A DNA stretch of 43,886 bases from Methanocalculus taiwanensis (GTDB lineage: Archaea; Halobacteriota; Methanomicrobia; Methanomicrobiales; Methanocorpusculaceae): positions 1 to 43,886 of the forward strand of contig NZ_VOTZ01000021.1 in NCBI RefSeq assembly GCF_024372745.1, written 5' to 3'. Within the stretch, counting starts at the first letter, position 1, and each line of letters opens with the position of its first letter. The position numbers and the translations under genes were made by a program. This document shows, one piece after another, positions 17,177-26,325 of the stretch. The notes beneath the pieces are model-generated. The model saw only the letters and a program-made list of their open reading frames with translations. It ran no database searches and had not been told where the DNA came from.

Positions 17177-17908
17177 ATGCTCATAATAGAAGACCTTCAT
17201 GTCGAGGTTGAGGGGAGAGAGGTGCTCCATGATATCAACCTTACAATTAATGAGGGAGAGACGCATGTCCTGATGGGGCCAAATGGATCGGGGAAGACGA
17301 CACTACTCCGCGCAATCATGGGGTTTGGCAGCTCACGAATCACGGAAGGCTCGCTCATTTATAAGGATCATGATATCACCCATGTCCCGATCCATGAAAG
17401 GGCACGCCTTGGGATCGGCCTCCTCTTCCAGCGCCCCCCGACTGTCTCGGGACTAAAACTCGGGAAGCTTCTTGCGGTCACTTCAGGTGGCGACAGTGAG
17501 CGTATCGATGAATATGCACGGCATATGAATATGGATACCTTTCTCGAACGGGATATTAATAAGGGGTTTTCCGGCGGCGAGATCAAGCGGAGCGAGGTAT
17601 TGCAGCTGATGATCCAGAAGCCCGATCTTGTCATGCTCGATGAGCCTGAGAGCGGTGTTGATCTCGAGAATATGTCGCTTGTTGGCAACGCCATTGCAGC
17701 CCTTGTCGAAAAAGATCAGCATATCATTAACCGGAAAAAAAGCGGCCTGATCATCACCCATACCGGATATATACTCGATTATATTGATGCTGATTTTGGG
17801 CATGTGATGTGTGACGGGACCTTCAAATGCCATGGCAACCCGCGTGAGATCCTGAAGATGGTGCAGAGCAAAGGCTACAAGGAGTGTATCGCATGCCAGA
17901 GAGTATGA
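17177..17908 (+). CDS. sufC: Fe-S cluster assembly ATPase SufC
   Basis: A 243-aa ABC-type ATPase of the SUF iron-sulfur assembly system. Walker A is GPNGSGKTT and the SufC-specific signature FSGGEIKRSEVLQL is followed by PDLVMLDEPESGVDLENM. It acts in the cytoplasm as partner of the SufB-like protein encoded next; methanogens commonly carry only this two-gene minimal form without SufD, SufS or SufE nearby. The stop overlaps the beginning of the next gene. The C-terminus ends with a Cys pair (CIACQRV). Its promoter is probably the TTTATATC element about 65 bp upstream. Confidence 0.95.
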   Translation: MLIIEDLHVEVEGREVLHDINLTINEGETHVLMGPNGSGKTTLLRAIMGFGSSRITEGSLIYKDHDITHVPIHERARLGIGLLFQRPPTVSGLKLGKLLAVTSGGDSERIDEYARHMNMDTFLERDINKGFSGGEIKRSEVLQLMIQKPDLVMLDEPESGVDLENMSLVGNAIAALVEKDQHIINRKKSGLIITHTGYILDYIDADFGHVMCDGTFKCHGNPREILKMVQSKGYKECIACQRV

Positions 17909-19005
17909 AAGGCTACTCTGATCTCGGGGAAGAAGATCGCAGGCGTATTGAGATGACCGGTCTTCAGACCGAATCCCTTGAAGGGCGATCCGGGAGCTTC
18001 CTCCAGGTGGATGAACATATCCACCATGCACAAACCGACTCAAAAGGTATTGAGATCCTTGCCCTGTCAGACGCGCTTGAGAAATATACGTGGCTTGAAG
18101 ACTATTACTGGAAGGCGGTGCCGCGTGACAAGGATGAGATCACACAGTACATTGCTGCCCGTGAGCCGAAGGGCTACGTCCTGATCGCCCGGAAAGGCAG
18201 CCAGACAACCTTCCCACTCCAGACCTGCCTATTTTTGGCAAAAGATGACATCCAGTACGTCCATAATATCATTATCGCCGAGGAGGGTGCCGAGCTTCAC
18301 CTCATCGCCGGCTGTGCCAGTTCGATGAAGACGAAGAAGGGGGCGCATTACGGCGTAACAGAGATCTATGTCGGAAAGGATGCAAAAGTCACTTCAACGA
18401 TGATCCATACCTGGGGCGAATCGATCGAGGTCTATCCCCGTAGTGTGACGGTCATCGAGGAGCGGGGGATCTTCCTCTCCAACTATGTCTGCATGGTACC
18501 GGCTAAAAAGGTGCAGATGTATCCGACAGCAGAACTGAGGGGAGAAGGGGCGGTTGCACGGTTCTCAAGCATCATACTTGCCACACCCGGCTCATATCTT
18601 GACACCGGATCGCGTGCCATCCTCTCTGCCAAAGGTGCGACGGCTGAGCTGATCACCCGTGCCATAACAACCGGGGGCACCATCATCTCACGGGGGCATA
18701 TCCTCGGATCAGTGAAAGATACAAAAGGCCATATCGAGTGCCGGGCGCTCATCCTGAAGGATGGAACCATTCATGCCATCCCCGAGATTGAAGGTCGGGT
18801 TGTTGACTGTGAACTCTCCCATGAGGCCGCAGTCGGAAAGATTGCACGGGATGAGATCGAATACCTGATGGCACGGGGCCTCTCTGAGGATGAAGCGACT
18901 GCAACAATCATACGGGGATTCCTTGATGTGAAGATCAGCGGCCTGCCCGAGAGTCTCCAGACACAGATCGATGCTGCAATCGATGCGGCAGAGAAAGGAT
19001 TCTGA
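17893..19005 (+). CDS. sufB: SufB/SufD-family Fe-S scaffold protein
   Basis: A 370-aa SufBD-core protein, the scaffold half of the archaeal SufBC complex. The C-terminal family block is clear: the cysteine in HIECRALIL, ELSHEAAVGKIARDEIEYLMARGLSEDEA and IRGFLDV. It is shorter than bacterial SufB (about 495 aa) because the N-terminal region is reduced, as usual in archaea. ATG 17893 is preferred because AAGGAG (17879-17884) lies 8 nt upstream; GTG 17884 and ATG 17905 are alternatives. It overlaps sufC by 16 bp and is followed by pcm after 2 bp. Confidence 0.93.
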   Translation: MPESMKGYSDLGEEDRRRIEMTGLQTESLEGRSGSFLQVDEHIHHAQTDSKGIEILALSDALEKYTWLEDYYWKAVPRDKDEITQYIAAREPKGYVLIARKGSQTTFPLQTCLFLAKDDIQYVHNIIIAEEGAELHLIAGCASSMKTKKGAHYGVTEIYVGKDAKVTSTMIHTWGESIEVYPRSVTVIEERGIFLSNYVCMVPAKKVQMYPTAELRGEGAVARFSSIILATPGSYLDTGSRAILSAKGATAELITRAITTGGTIISRGHILGSVKDTKGHIECRALILKDGTIHAIPEIEGRVVDCELSHEAAVGKIARDEIEYLMARGLSEDEATATIIRGFLDVKISGLPESLQTQIDAAIDAAEKGF

Positions 19006-19007
19006 CG

Positions 19008-19655
19008 ATGAACGACCTGTTTGTCCACCTGCGGAGATCGATGGTCAATGACCAGATCAGATCCCGTGGTATCACCGACGAACGGGTTCTTCTAGCTATG
19101 GAAGAGGTAGAGCGGCACCTCTTTGTCCCGCATGATCTGGAGAGGGAAGCGTATCATGATTCCCCTCTTCCAATCGGGCACGGCCAGACCATCTCCCAGC
19201 CGTATATTGTTGCAGAGATGACCGCGCTTCTCCGGTTGAGACCAGGCGACTCTGTCCTCGAGGTCGGCACCGGCAGCGGGTACCAGGCGGCGCTGCTTGC
19301 CATAATTTCCGGAAGGGTCATCTCAATCGAGCGGATCCCGGAGGTTGCAAGAAGGGCAGAAGAGAATCTCAGGCGGGCTGGTGTTGAAGGTGTCCGGATC
19401 TTTGTCAGTGACGGGACTGCCGGATATCCGGAAGCAGCACCCTATGATGCAATTCTGGTGACAGCAGCTGCCCCCTCCGTTCCCACACCCCTCTTCTCAC
19501 AACTTGCAGACGGAGGGAGGCTTGTTGCGCCTGTTGGAGATAGAAACATACAGCATCTTGTAAGGATCACGCGCCAGGGTGATGAATTCCTTCAGGAATG
19601 TTTTGAGCCGGTCAGGTTTGTTCCATTGATCGGAGAATATGGGTGGCAGGAATGA
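19008..19655 (+). CDS. pcm: Protein-L-isoaspartate O-methyltransferase
   Basis: A 215-aa SAM-dependent methyltransferase repairing isoaspartyl residues in damaged proteins. Motifs: the substrate loop PLPIGHGQTISQPYIVAEM, SAM motif I VLEVGTGSGYQAALLA, and motif II region YDAILVTAAAPSVPTPL. Length is as expected for the family. The start ATG 19008 lies 2 bp after the sufB stop and the stop overlaps the next gene as ATGA, so it is part of the same transcript. Confidence 0.95.
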   Translation: MNDLFVHLRRSMVNDQIRSRGITDERVLLAMEEVERHLFVPHDLEREAYHDSPLPIGHGQTISQPYIVAEMTALLRLRPGDSVLEVGTGSGYQAALLAIISGRVISIERIPEVARRAEENLRRAGVEGVRIFVSDGTAGYPEAAPYDAILVTAAAPSVPTPLFSQLADGGRLVAPVGDRNIQHLVRITRQGDEFLQECFEPVRFVPLIGEYGWQE

Positions 19656-20257
19656 AGATCTATGATGCAACCCATCCTCTTTCTGAAGAAATCTATACCT
19701 ATCAGGGCGACCCCCCGGTTGTATTCGAACCGGAAGAGGATGGTGGCATCCGTATAACCGGAATCAGAATGGGGAGCCATTCGGGCACCCATATCGACGC
19801 ACCCCTCCATTATATCCCGGAAGGAACGTCTATTGACCAGATCCCTCCGGACGCCTTCATTGGATCCTGCATTCTGCTGAATGTTCCAAAGGGTCAGGTT
19901 CCGGAGAGTGCCATGGCTGCCTCGATCTCCGTCACGCCCCGCCTGATAATCCGATCCGGATGGAAACCTTCAGTGCCGGACGAATATGGGTACCTGACCG
20001 AAGAAGAGGCCCGGTTTCTGGTGAAGCAGGGCATATCCCTGATCGGAACCGATGCCCCGTCCATTGAATTGCCGGGGAGTGATGGCTCGGCTCACCGGTT
20101 CCTCCTTCACGCCGGGGTGGTTGTAATCGAGCTCCTCTCTCTGGAATCCATCCCGGAAGGGGTATATACGATAATTGCCCTGCCTCTACCATTGAAAGGT
20201 GTCGATGGATCACCTGCACGGGTGATTTTCATTGAATCTGAAGATGTGATGCTATGA
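19652..20257 (+). CDS. Cyclase-family metal hydrolase (kynurenine formamidase-like)
   Basis: A 201-aa protein of the cyclase superfamily (KynB-like). It has the metal-binding block GSHSGTHIDAPLHY near residues 45-58, the usual opening DATHPLSEEIYTYQGDPP, and a C-terminal GVYTIIALPLPLKGVDGSPARVI typical of the fold. These enzymes hydrolyse N-formylkynurenine or other small amides and esters; no tryptophan-degradation gene is nearby, so the substrate is open. ATG 19652 is chosen because it overlaps the pcm stop (ATGA); GTG 19643 would add three residues. Confidence 0.85.
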   Translation: MKIYDATHPLSEEIYTYQGDPPVVFEPEEDGGIRITGIRMGSHSGTHIDAPLHYIPEGTSIDQIPPDAFIGSCILLNVPKGQVPESAMAASISVTPRLIIRSGWKPSVPDEYGYLTEEEARFLVKQGISLIGTDAPSIELPGSDGSAHRFLLHAGVVVIELLSLESIPEGVYTIIALPLPLKGVDGSPARVIFIESEDVML

Positions 20258-20859
20258 CAGTCATTCACGATGCAGTAAAAAAACTCAAAGAAAGGCTTGA
20301 AGGGAGCGGATGTGACGACGGTGTCGTCTCTCTCTGGATAACCACCGATGTTCCGATCTGCCAGTATCCAAAAGGCGTCTGCCTTGAGGCTGTGTATGGC
20401 GGGAGGACTGCAGAGATGGTGACAACCACACCATTTGAGGGTAAGACGAAGATATCATTCCTCTATGGGGCTCCCCTGAAGAAACAGATGACGAGAGCCG
20501 CAGCAGCTGCGATCATCAATGTTGTCACAGGTTTTGCGTGCATCTCGCGTAAGCTGCATTCCTGTTCTCCCTCGGATCGAATGGAATGCCAGGCACTTCT
20601 CACAAGATTTTATGATAACGGTAAGATCTATGTCGTTGGGGATCTCAGTGTGATACCGGATCTCTTCCGGAACAGGATTGTTGAGAAGCCGGAGGATGCA
20701 GATATCATCTTTATCGCCGGAGACGGTTTTGTAACCGATGAGGGTATAGCTATACAGAAGGATTTCCTTCTGACAAAAGAGATTGTCTATCTCGGTCCTT
20801 CAACTGCGGGCACTGCCTCCCTCCTTGGTCTTAAGCACTGGTGTCCGTTTGGCAGATGA
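20254..20859 (+). CDS. Hypothetical protein, DUF364-like C-terminal half
   Basis: A 201-aa protein not firmly recognised. The C-terminal half (EDADIIFIAGDGF, then EIVYLGPSTAGTASLLGLKHWCPFG) follows the pattern of the DUF364 putative heavy-metal chelation domain (A-D-hydrophobic-T/A-G..., then hydrophobic-G-P-S-T). The N-terminal half has several cysteines (C20, C37, C43) and GFACISRKLHSC. The start overlaps the cyclase stop as ATGA, so it belongs to the suf-pcm transcript; glmM follows after 34 bp. The relation to DUF364 is by eye and weak. No function is proposed. Confidence 0.6.
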   Translation: MTVIHDAVKKLKERLEGSGCDDGVVSLWITTDVPICQYPKGVCLEAVYGGRTAEMVTTTPFEGKTKISFLYGAPLKKQMTRAAAAAIINVVTGFACISRKLHSCSPSDRMECQALLTRFYDNGKIYVVGDLSVIPDLFRNRIVEKPEDADIIFIAGDGFVTDEGIAIQKDFLLTKEIVYLGPSTAGTASLLGLKHWCPFGR

Positions 20860-20893
20860 GTAACCATAATACCATCCCAATCACATCTTCAGT

Positions 20894-22150
20894 ATGCTAT
20901 TTGGTTCATCCGGAATCAGGATGCAGTTTGGGCGGACACTCCTCGATCTCTCCCTCCGTGTGGGAGCTTCAATCGGAGCTGGCAGAAAGAGCGTGGTTCT
21001 TGGGAGTGATACCCGAACCACACGTCATATTCTAACAGAATCCCTTATTTCAGGCATTCTCTCCTCAGGGGCAGATGTCATAGCAGGAGGTATCGCACCA
21101 ACCCCGACAGTTGCCTATGCAGCACGTATCGCGGATGCGGGATGTATGGTGACCGCATCGCATAATCCTGAGCTGTATAACGGGCTGAAGGTATTCAACC
21201 CGGACGGCTCGTCATTCACCCTTCATCAGCAGAAAAATGTGGAAGAGACCCTTGAAACCCCGTGCTGGAAGGATTGGAGAGGCCTGGGATTCAGGAGAGA
21301 TGCGGATATCATCACGCCCCATCGGGATGCAATCCTTGCCTCTGTCCGCCCGCACGAAGGCATGACGGTGGTGCTTGATTGTGGAGGCGGGGCAGGCTCC
21401 CTGATCACCCCCTCTCTCCTTCAGGAAGCAGGTGTCCGGAGCATCGCCCTGAACTGTGACGCAACCGGCACCTTCCCCCGCCCATCTGAACCGCTACCTG
21501 AAAATCTCTCGCATATGCCCGCAATCATCAGGCGATCGGGTGCTGCATGTGGTATTGCCCATGATGGCGATGCGGATCGCTGCGTTGCGTTTGATAATCA
21601 GGGCAGGTTTATTTCAGGGGAACATCTCCTGATGCTCTTTGCGCGATATCTCGATCTCAATGAGGTGGTGACGACTGTTGATGCCTCGATGGCGATCGAA
21701 GAGGTTGCCAAAGTCAGGCGGACACCTGTTGGCGATAGCTATGTCTCTGAAGCCCTCCTTTCATGGGGAAGCCTCGGTGGTGAGCCCTCGGGAAGCTGGA
21801 TCTTCCCATCACACTCCCTCTGCCCTGATGGCATCTATGCAGCCGCACTCTTCTGTGAGATTGCCGGTGAATGGGATATAGCAGCGGAGGTCGATACGAT
21901 GCCGGCATATCCGATCCTGCGTTCATCTCTAAAGACCTCAAATGGCGACTCTGCGCTTCGATTGCTTGGTGCGGAGGTGCCGACCGATGGCATCAGGGTT
22001 GAGAAAGAAGACGGCTGGTACCTGATCCGGGCAAGCGGGACTGAACCAAAGGTGAGGGTGACAGCAGAAGGAAAAACCACGGGTATTGCAGAAAAACTCC
22101 TCTCTGAAGGAGAAGATCGACTGAAAAAAGTACTAAAAGAGGTCTCATGA
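20894..22150 (+). CDS. glmM: Phosphoglucosamine mutase (alpha-phosphohexomutase family)
   Basis: A 418-aa alpha-D-phosphohexomutase converting glucosamine-6-P to glucosamine-1-P. Landmarks are the N-terminal MLFGSSGIR, the phosphoserine loop TASHNP with S89, the Mg-binding DGDADR (224-229), the sugar loop GEPSGSW and the phosphate-binding RASGTEPKVRV near the end. The clustering with glmU and glmS picks the glucosamine substrate over glucose or mannose, though archaeal members can be bifunctional. At 418 aa it is slightly short for the family (about 440-450). It overlaps the next gene by ATGA. Confidence 0.9.
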   Translation: MLFGSSGIRMQFGRTLLDLSLRVGASIGAGRKSVVLGSDTRTTRHILTESLISGILSSGADVIAGGIAPTPTVAYAARIADAGCMVTASHNPELYNGLKVFNPDGSSFTLHQQKNVEETLETPCWKDWRGLGFRRDADIITPHRDAILASVRPHEGMTVVLDCGGGAGSLITPSLLQEAGVRSIALNCDATGTFPRPSEPLPENLSHMPAIIRRSGAACGIAHDGDADRCVAFDNQGRFISGEHLLMLFARYLDLNEVVTTVDASMAIEEVAKVRRTPVGDSYVSEALLSWGSLGGEPSGSWIFPSHSLCPDGIYAAALFCEIAGEWDIAAEVDTMPAYPILRSSLKTSNGDSALRLLGAEVPTDGIRVEKEDGWYLIRASGTEPKVRVTAEGKTTGIAEKLLSEGEDRLKKVLKEVS

Positions 22151-23364
22151 TGGAACCGGTAACAGAATGCATACTTCTTGCGGCAGGTGAGGGGAAGCGG
22201 ATGCGCCCCCTGACAACCAGCCGGCCGAAGGTGATGATTCCCCTGGCAAACCGCCCGATGCTCGAGCATCTCATCCTTGCTGGAAAGGAGGCCGGCATAC
22301 AGCGTTTTATCATTGTTGTAGGCTATGGGGAGCAGGCTATCAGGGAATATTTTGGTGACGGGAGCCGCATCGGTGTTGAGATCGACTATGTTGTTCAGAG
22401 AAAGCAGCTTGGAACAGCCGATGCGCTTCGTTCGGCAGAGGGACTGGTATCCGGGAACTTCCTGATGATGAACGGGGATATGCTCCTTTCGGCTGATGAG
22501 ATTGCTGAGTTCTGCAGGATGCCGATCCCTGCGCTCGCTGTCTCGGAGACGGATCATCCCGAGGATTACGGGGTTGTTCTCCTTGAAGGTGACCGGGTTG
22601 TCAATTTGGAGGAGAAATCAAAGAACCCCAAAAGCCGGTTGATCAATGCGGGTGCGTACCTCTTTTCACTTGAGATCTTCGAGCGGATACAGATGATCGG
22701 CCTTTCACGGAGGGGGGAGTACGAGCTGACAGATGCGCTTATGGGGTATATCAATGAAGGCTCTCTCTTTGCGTTCTGCCTCCGATCATGGATGGATGTC
22801 GGGTATCCCTGGGATATTCTGGCGGCACACGAGCTTTTTCTCGATGCATTGCAGGCAGAAAACCTTGGGACTGTTGAAGAGGGAGTTGTCATCAAAGGAA
22901 CAGTTGCCATAGGAGAGGGGACAATTATCAGATCCGGGAGCTATATCGAAGGCCCCTGTATCATAGGGAAGGATTGTATCGTTGGTCCCCATGCATATAT
23001 CCGGCCGCGGACTTCGATCGGGGATATGTGCCATATAGGGAATGCGGTTGAGATAAAGAACTCTGTTATCCTGAATAAAACGAAGATCCCCCATTTCAAT
23101 TATATAGGAGACAGTGTTATCGGGTCAGGGTGCAACTTCGGGGCTGGGACAAAGATAGCCAACCTCAGGCACGATTATACGGTTGTTCATGTCGGGGGTA
23201 TCCGAACCGGGAGAAAGAAATTCGGCGCGGTCATAGGGGACAATGTCCTCTTTGGGATCAACTGTTCGGTAAATACCGGGTCTCTCATCGGATCCGGGTG
23301 CAGGATTGCACCACATTCGTTCGTTGACGGGGTATATGACGACGAAACGATCATATCGAGGTGA
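22147..23364 (+). CDS. glmU: Bifunctional GlcN-1-P acetyltransferase / GlcNAc-1-P uridylyltransferase, archaeal GlmU
   Basis: A 405-aa protein with an N-terminal nucleotidyltransferase domain (LLAAGEGKRMRPLTTSRPKV, then GTADALRSAEG and MNGDMLLS) and a C-terminal left-handed beta-helix of hexapeptide repeats (from about residue 240: VVIKGTVAIGEGTII through IGDSVIGSGCNFGAGTKIANL). This is the layout of Methanocaldococcus MJ1101-type enzymes, which make UDP-GlcNAc from GlcN-1-P, acetyl-CoA and UTP. It sits between glmM and a second nucleotidyltransferase. Two start ATGs in tandem are present at 22147. Confidence 0.9.
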   Translation: MMEPVTECILLAAGEGKRMRPLTTSRPKVMIPLANRPMLEHLILAGKEAGIQRFIIVVGYGEQAIREYFGDGSRIGVEIDYVVQRKQLGTADALRSAEGLVSGNFLMMNGDMLLSADEIAEFCRMPIPALAVSETDHPEDYGVVLLEGDRVVNLEEKSKNPKSRLINAGAYLFSLEIFERIQMIGLSRRGEYELTDALMGYINEGSLFAFCLRSWMDVGYPWDILAAHELFLDALQAENLGTVEEGVVIKGTVAIGEGTIIRSGSYIEGPCIIGKDCIVGPHAYIRPRTSIGDMCHIGNAVEIKNSVILNKTKIPHFNYIGDSVIGSGCNFGAGTKIANLRHDYTVVHVGGIRTGRKKFGAVIGDNVLFGINCSVNTGSLIGSGCRIAPHSFVDGVYDDETIISR

Positions 23365-23370
23365 ATTGAG

Positions 23371-24534
23371 ATGCAGGCAGTAATTCTGGCCGGGGGCGAG
23401 GGATGGCGTCTTCGTCCATTAACAAAGAACCGCCCAAAGGCACTGATACCTGTCGGGAACCGTCCATTAATCGACTATTGTATTGAAGCCCTTCTGGAAT
23501 CGGGGATTCGCGATATCATCGTTGTTGTCGGATACAGGAGAGAGCGGGTGATCCGGCACTTAAATACTCTCGATCACGAGGTGAAGGTGGTTGTACAGGA
23601 GAAACAGATTGGATCTGCGAATGCGCTTGCCTGTGCATCACACCTGATTCATGACACAACGCTCGTCCTCTCCGGAGATAACTATCTGGATGCAGGTTCA
23701 ATCGAAGCGATTGGAACCTCCGGGAACGCAATAATGGTGACCGGCTCACTCTCGCCCTCCCATTACGGGGTTGTTCAGGTGCAGGATGGTCTTGTTACCT
23801 CTTTGATGGAGAAGCCTGATGAAAAGGGCCCATGCATGGTGAGCAGCGGGCTGTACCTCTTCACCCCGGAGGTGATTAAAAGCATCAGGGAGTATGATAT
23901 GTCAGATCTCGTCATACGCCTGATCAACGATGGTATACCGATACGGGCTGTCTATGGCGGGGATTGGTACGATGCGATCCATTCCTGGGATCTCCTCGGC
24001 CAGAACCACCACCTGCTCCAGACGAATGTATCCAAACGGAGCGGGACGATCAGCAGGTTTGTAACGGTAAATGGCAGGGTCTCTATCGGGGCCCGGAGCA
24101 TCATCGGTCCCGGGTGCACTATAACCGGTCCGGTCAGGATAGGGGAAGATACGACAATTGGTCCTAATGTCATCATCGGACCTGATGTGAGTGTGGGAGA
24201 CCGGGCTTCAATCGAGCCGTTTACAGTTATTGCAAACAGTATTATCCTGGATGATGTCTGTATCGGATCTCATTCAAGGATCAAAGATTCGGTTATCGGG
24301 GAAGGATGCAGCATCTCAGATCATCTCTCAACGATCACAACTGAAGGGTTTTATTCACTTGGTGAAGGAGATGGGAAGATGCTTCACCGTGGAACCTTCG
24401 GTGCAATTCTCGGCGAGCGGGTGTCATTAGAGTCATCTGTTGTGCTTAAAGGGTGTATCCTCGGCAATGATTGTCAGGTGCAATCTGGCAGGCGGCTTGA
24501 AGGAGTGATTCCTGATGGCTCCCGGGTGATCTGA
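23371..24534 (+). CDS. Second sugar-phosphate nucleotidyltransferase with hexapeptide repeats
   Basis: A 387-aa paralogue of the preceding GlmU-like protein. It has the nucleotidyltransferase signature LAGGEGWRLRPLTKNRPKALIPVGNRP, the QIGSANALACA block and a metal-binding-type SGDNYLD motif. The C-terminal beta-helix starts near residue 225 (VNGRVSIGARSIIGPGCTI) and is more degenerate than in GlmU. It may split the uridylyl- and acetyltransferase jobs with GlmU or activate another hexose-1-phosphate such as glucose-1-P for glycogen. It starts 6 bp after glmU, and glmS begins directly at its end. The sugar specificity cannot be read. Confidence 0.85.
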   Translation: MQAVILAGGEGWRLRPLTKNRPKALIPVGNRPLIDYCIEALLESGIRDIIVVVGYRRERVIRHLNTLDHEVKVVVQEKQIGSANALACASHLIHDTTLVLSGDNYLDAGSIEAIGTSGNAIMVTGSLSPSHYGVVQVQDGLVTSLMEKPDEKGPCMVSSGLYLFTPEVIKSIREYDMSDLVIRLINDGIPIRAVYGGDWYDAIHSWDLLGQNHHLLQTNVSKRSGTISRFVTVNGRVSIGARSIIGPGCTITGPVRIGEDTTIGPNVIIGPDVSVGDRASIEPFTVIANSIILDDVCIGSHSRIKDSVIGEGCSISDHLSTITTEGFYSLGEGDGKMLHRGTFGAILGERVSLESSVVLKGCILGNDCQVQSGRRLEGVIPDGSRVI

Positions 24535-26283
24535 ATGTGCGGGATTGTAGGGTATATCGGCCGCAGGCAGGCAGCACGCATCATTATTGATGGCCTGAAG
24601 AAGCTTGAATACCGGGGATATGATTCTTTTGGGCTGGCCACTCTGAATGGCGACATATCCCTCGCTAAAAAGGGTGGCAGGATCTCTGATGCAGGATCCA
24701 ATACTGCCGGGCTCTCCGGGAGGATCGGTATCGGCCACACCCGCTGGGCAACCCATGGCATCCCAAACGATCAGAACGCACACCCCCACCTCGACTGTAC
24801 CGGGAAAATTGCTGTTGTGCATAACGGGATCATAGAGAATTATGCAGAACTGAGGCGCGATCTCACTGCCCGGGGCCACACATTCCGTTCAGATACCGAC
24901 ACGGAGGTGATCTCACACCTGGTGGAGGAACACTTCCAGGGCGATCTCTCTTCTGCGGTTGCTGAAGTGCTGCCACTGCTTGAAGGCTCATATGCAATTC
25001 TTGTGATTGCCGAGGGGGATGACCGGATCATAGCTGCCCGGAAGGCAAGCCCGCTTGTGATCGGAATTGGAGATCGGGAGTTGTTCTGTGCATCGGATGT
25101 GACGCCGCTCATTGATCATACACGAAGAGTGATCTACCTCGATGATGGTGATTGTGCAGTTCTGAGCTGCTCAGGATGTTTGATCACAACTGGAGGAGAG
25201 CAGGTTTCCCGTCCTGTGGAAGAGGTGGACTGGGATATAATGGATGCCAGAAAAGGGGGTTTTGCCCATTACATGCAGAAGGAGATCTTCGAGCAGCCTC
25301 AGGTCTTCTATAATACTGTCCATGCAGTCAGGGAATCTCCTGAAGCCCTTGCCTATTTTGTTGGAAGCAGGATGAGCTTAATGATAGTTGCCTGCGGCTC
25401 GTCCTATCATGCCGCACTTCTGTATAAATATCTCATCGAGTCATACTGCGACATCCCCGTGAGGGTGGAGATCGGATCTGAATTCAAATACTACGCCCCT
25501 CCTTTAACAGTTCCGGTGATCGGTATCACCCAGTCGGGAGAGACTGCAGATACCCTGGCAGCCCTGAAGATGGCAAAAGCATGGGGGTGCCCGACGATCG
25601 CCATCACCAATGTGGTCGGATCGTCAGTGACGAGAATTGCCGATGCGACGATTTATACCCGTGCGGGTCCTGAAATGAGTGTTGCTGCGACAAAATCGTT
25701 CATCGCACAGCTGGCGGCAGGTCTGCAGATCACCGCATTCCTCTCTGATAATACTGCACTTGAGATGGAACTCAACCGTGTTAATATCATGATCGAGGAT
25801 ACCCTGACTATTGAGGTTGAAGATGCGGTTGCACTCTGTTGTACGGCACAATCAATCTTCTTCATCGGCCGTGGCCTCTATTATCCTGTGGCACTTGAGG
25901 GTGCGCTGAAGATGAAGGAGATCTCCTACATTCATGCAGAGGGATATGCGGCTGGGGAGTTAAAGCATGGTCCCTTCGCCTTACTTTCACCGGATACTCC
26001 GGTGATTGCTCTGGCAATGCCCGGAAAAACGTATCCTGTCATGATCTCGAATATCAAGGAGATCAAAGCCCGGGGAGCGCCGGTGATAGGAATCGGGATT
26101 GCCGGGGATAGTGAACTGCCGGAGATCGTGGATCTCTTCATCCCGCTTCCCCCCTGTAATGAGGTGGCGGGGATTGCTATGGCATCAGTCATGCTCCAGC
26201 GGCTTGCATACTATGTTGCAGATGGACTTGGATGCGATATCGACAAGCCGAGAAATCTTGCCAAGAGCGTTACGGTGGAGTGA
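24535..26283 (+). CDS. glmS: Glutamine--fructose-6-phosphate aminotransferase (isomerizing)
   Basis: A 582-aa enzyme making glucosamine-6-P, the entry step to UDP-GlcNAc. The N-terminal glutaminase begins MCGIVGYIG with catalytic Cys2 (exposed after Met removal) and contains GHTRWATHG and HNGIIENY. Two SIS domains follow, with ITQSGETADT and SYIHAEGYAAGELKHGP, and the C-terminus ends in LAKSVTVE as in the family. It directly follows the nucleotidyltransferase gene (no gap) and ends the glm block, with a hairpin at its stop codon. Confidence 0.96.
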   Translation: MCGIVGYIGRRQAARIIIDGLKKLEYRGYDSFGLATLNGDISLAKKGGRISDAGSNTAGLSGRIGIGHTRWATHGIPNDQNAHPHLDCTGKIAVVHNGIIENYAELRRDLTARGHTFRSDTDTEVISHLVEEHFQGDLSSAVAEVLPLLEGSYAILVIAEGDDRIIAARKASPLVIGIGDRELFCASDVTPLIDHTRRVIYLDDGDCAVLSCSGCLITTGGEQVSRPVEEVDWDIMDARKGGFAHYMQKEIFEQPQVFYNTVHAVRESPEALAYFVGSRMSLMIVACGSSYHAALLYKYLIESYCDIPVRVEIGSEFKYYAPPLTVPVIGITQSGETADTLAALKMAKAWGCPTIAITNVVGSSVTRIADATIYTRAGPEMSVAATKSFIAQLAAGLQITAFLSDNTALEMELNRVNIMIEDTLTIEVEDAVALCCTAQSIFFIGRGLYYPVALEGALKMKEISYIHAEGYAAGELKHGPFALLSPDTPVIALAMPGKTYPVMISNIKEIKARGAPVIGIGIAGDSELPEIVDLFIPLPPCNEVAGIAMASVMLQRLAYYVADGLGCDIDKPRNLAKSVTVE

Positions 26284-26298
26284 GTAATCTTACTCACT
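26279..26298 (+). terminator. Hairpin overlapping the glmS stop codon
   Basis: AGTGAGTA (26279-26286) and TACTCACT (26291-26298) form a perfect 8-bp stem with a 4-nt loop, spanning the TGA at 26281-26283 and followed by TTT. It probably marks or protects the 3' end of the glm transcript. Confidence 0.45.
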
Positions 26299-26325
26299 TT
26301 GCAGTAGAGATGGAAAGTTATTATC

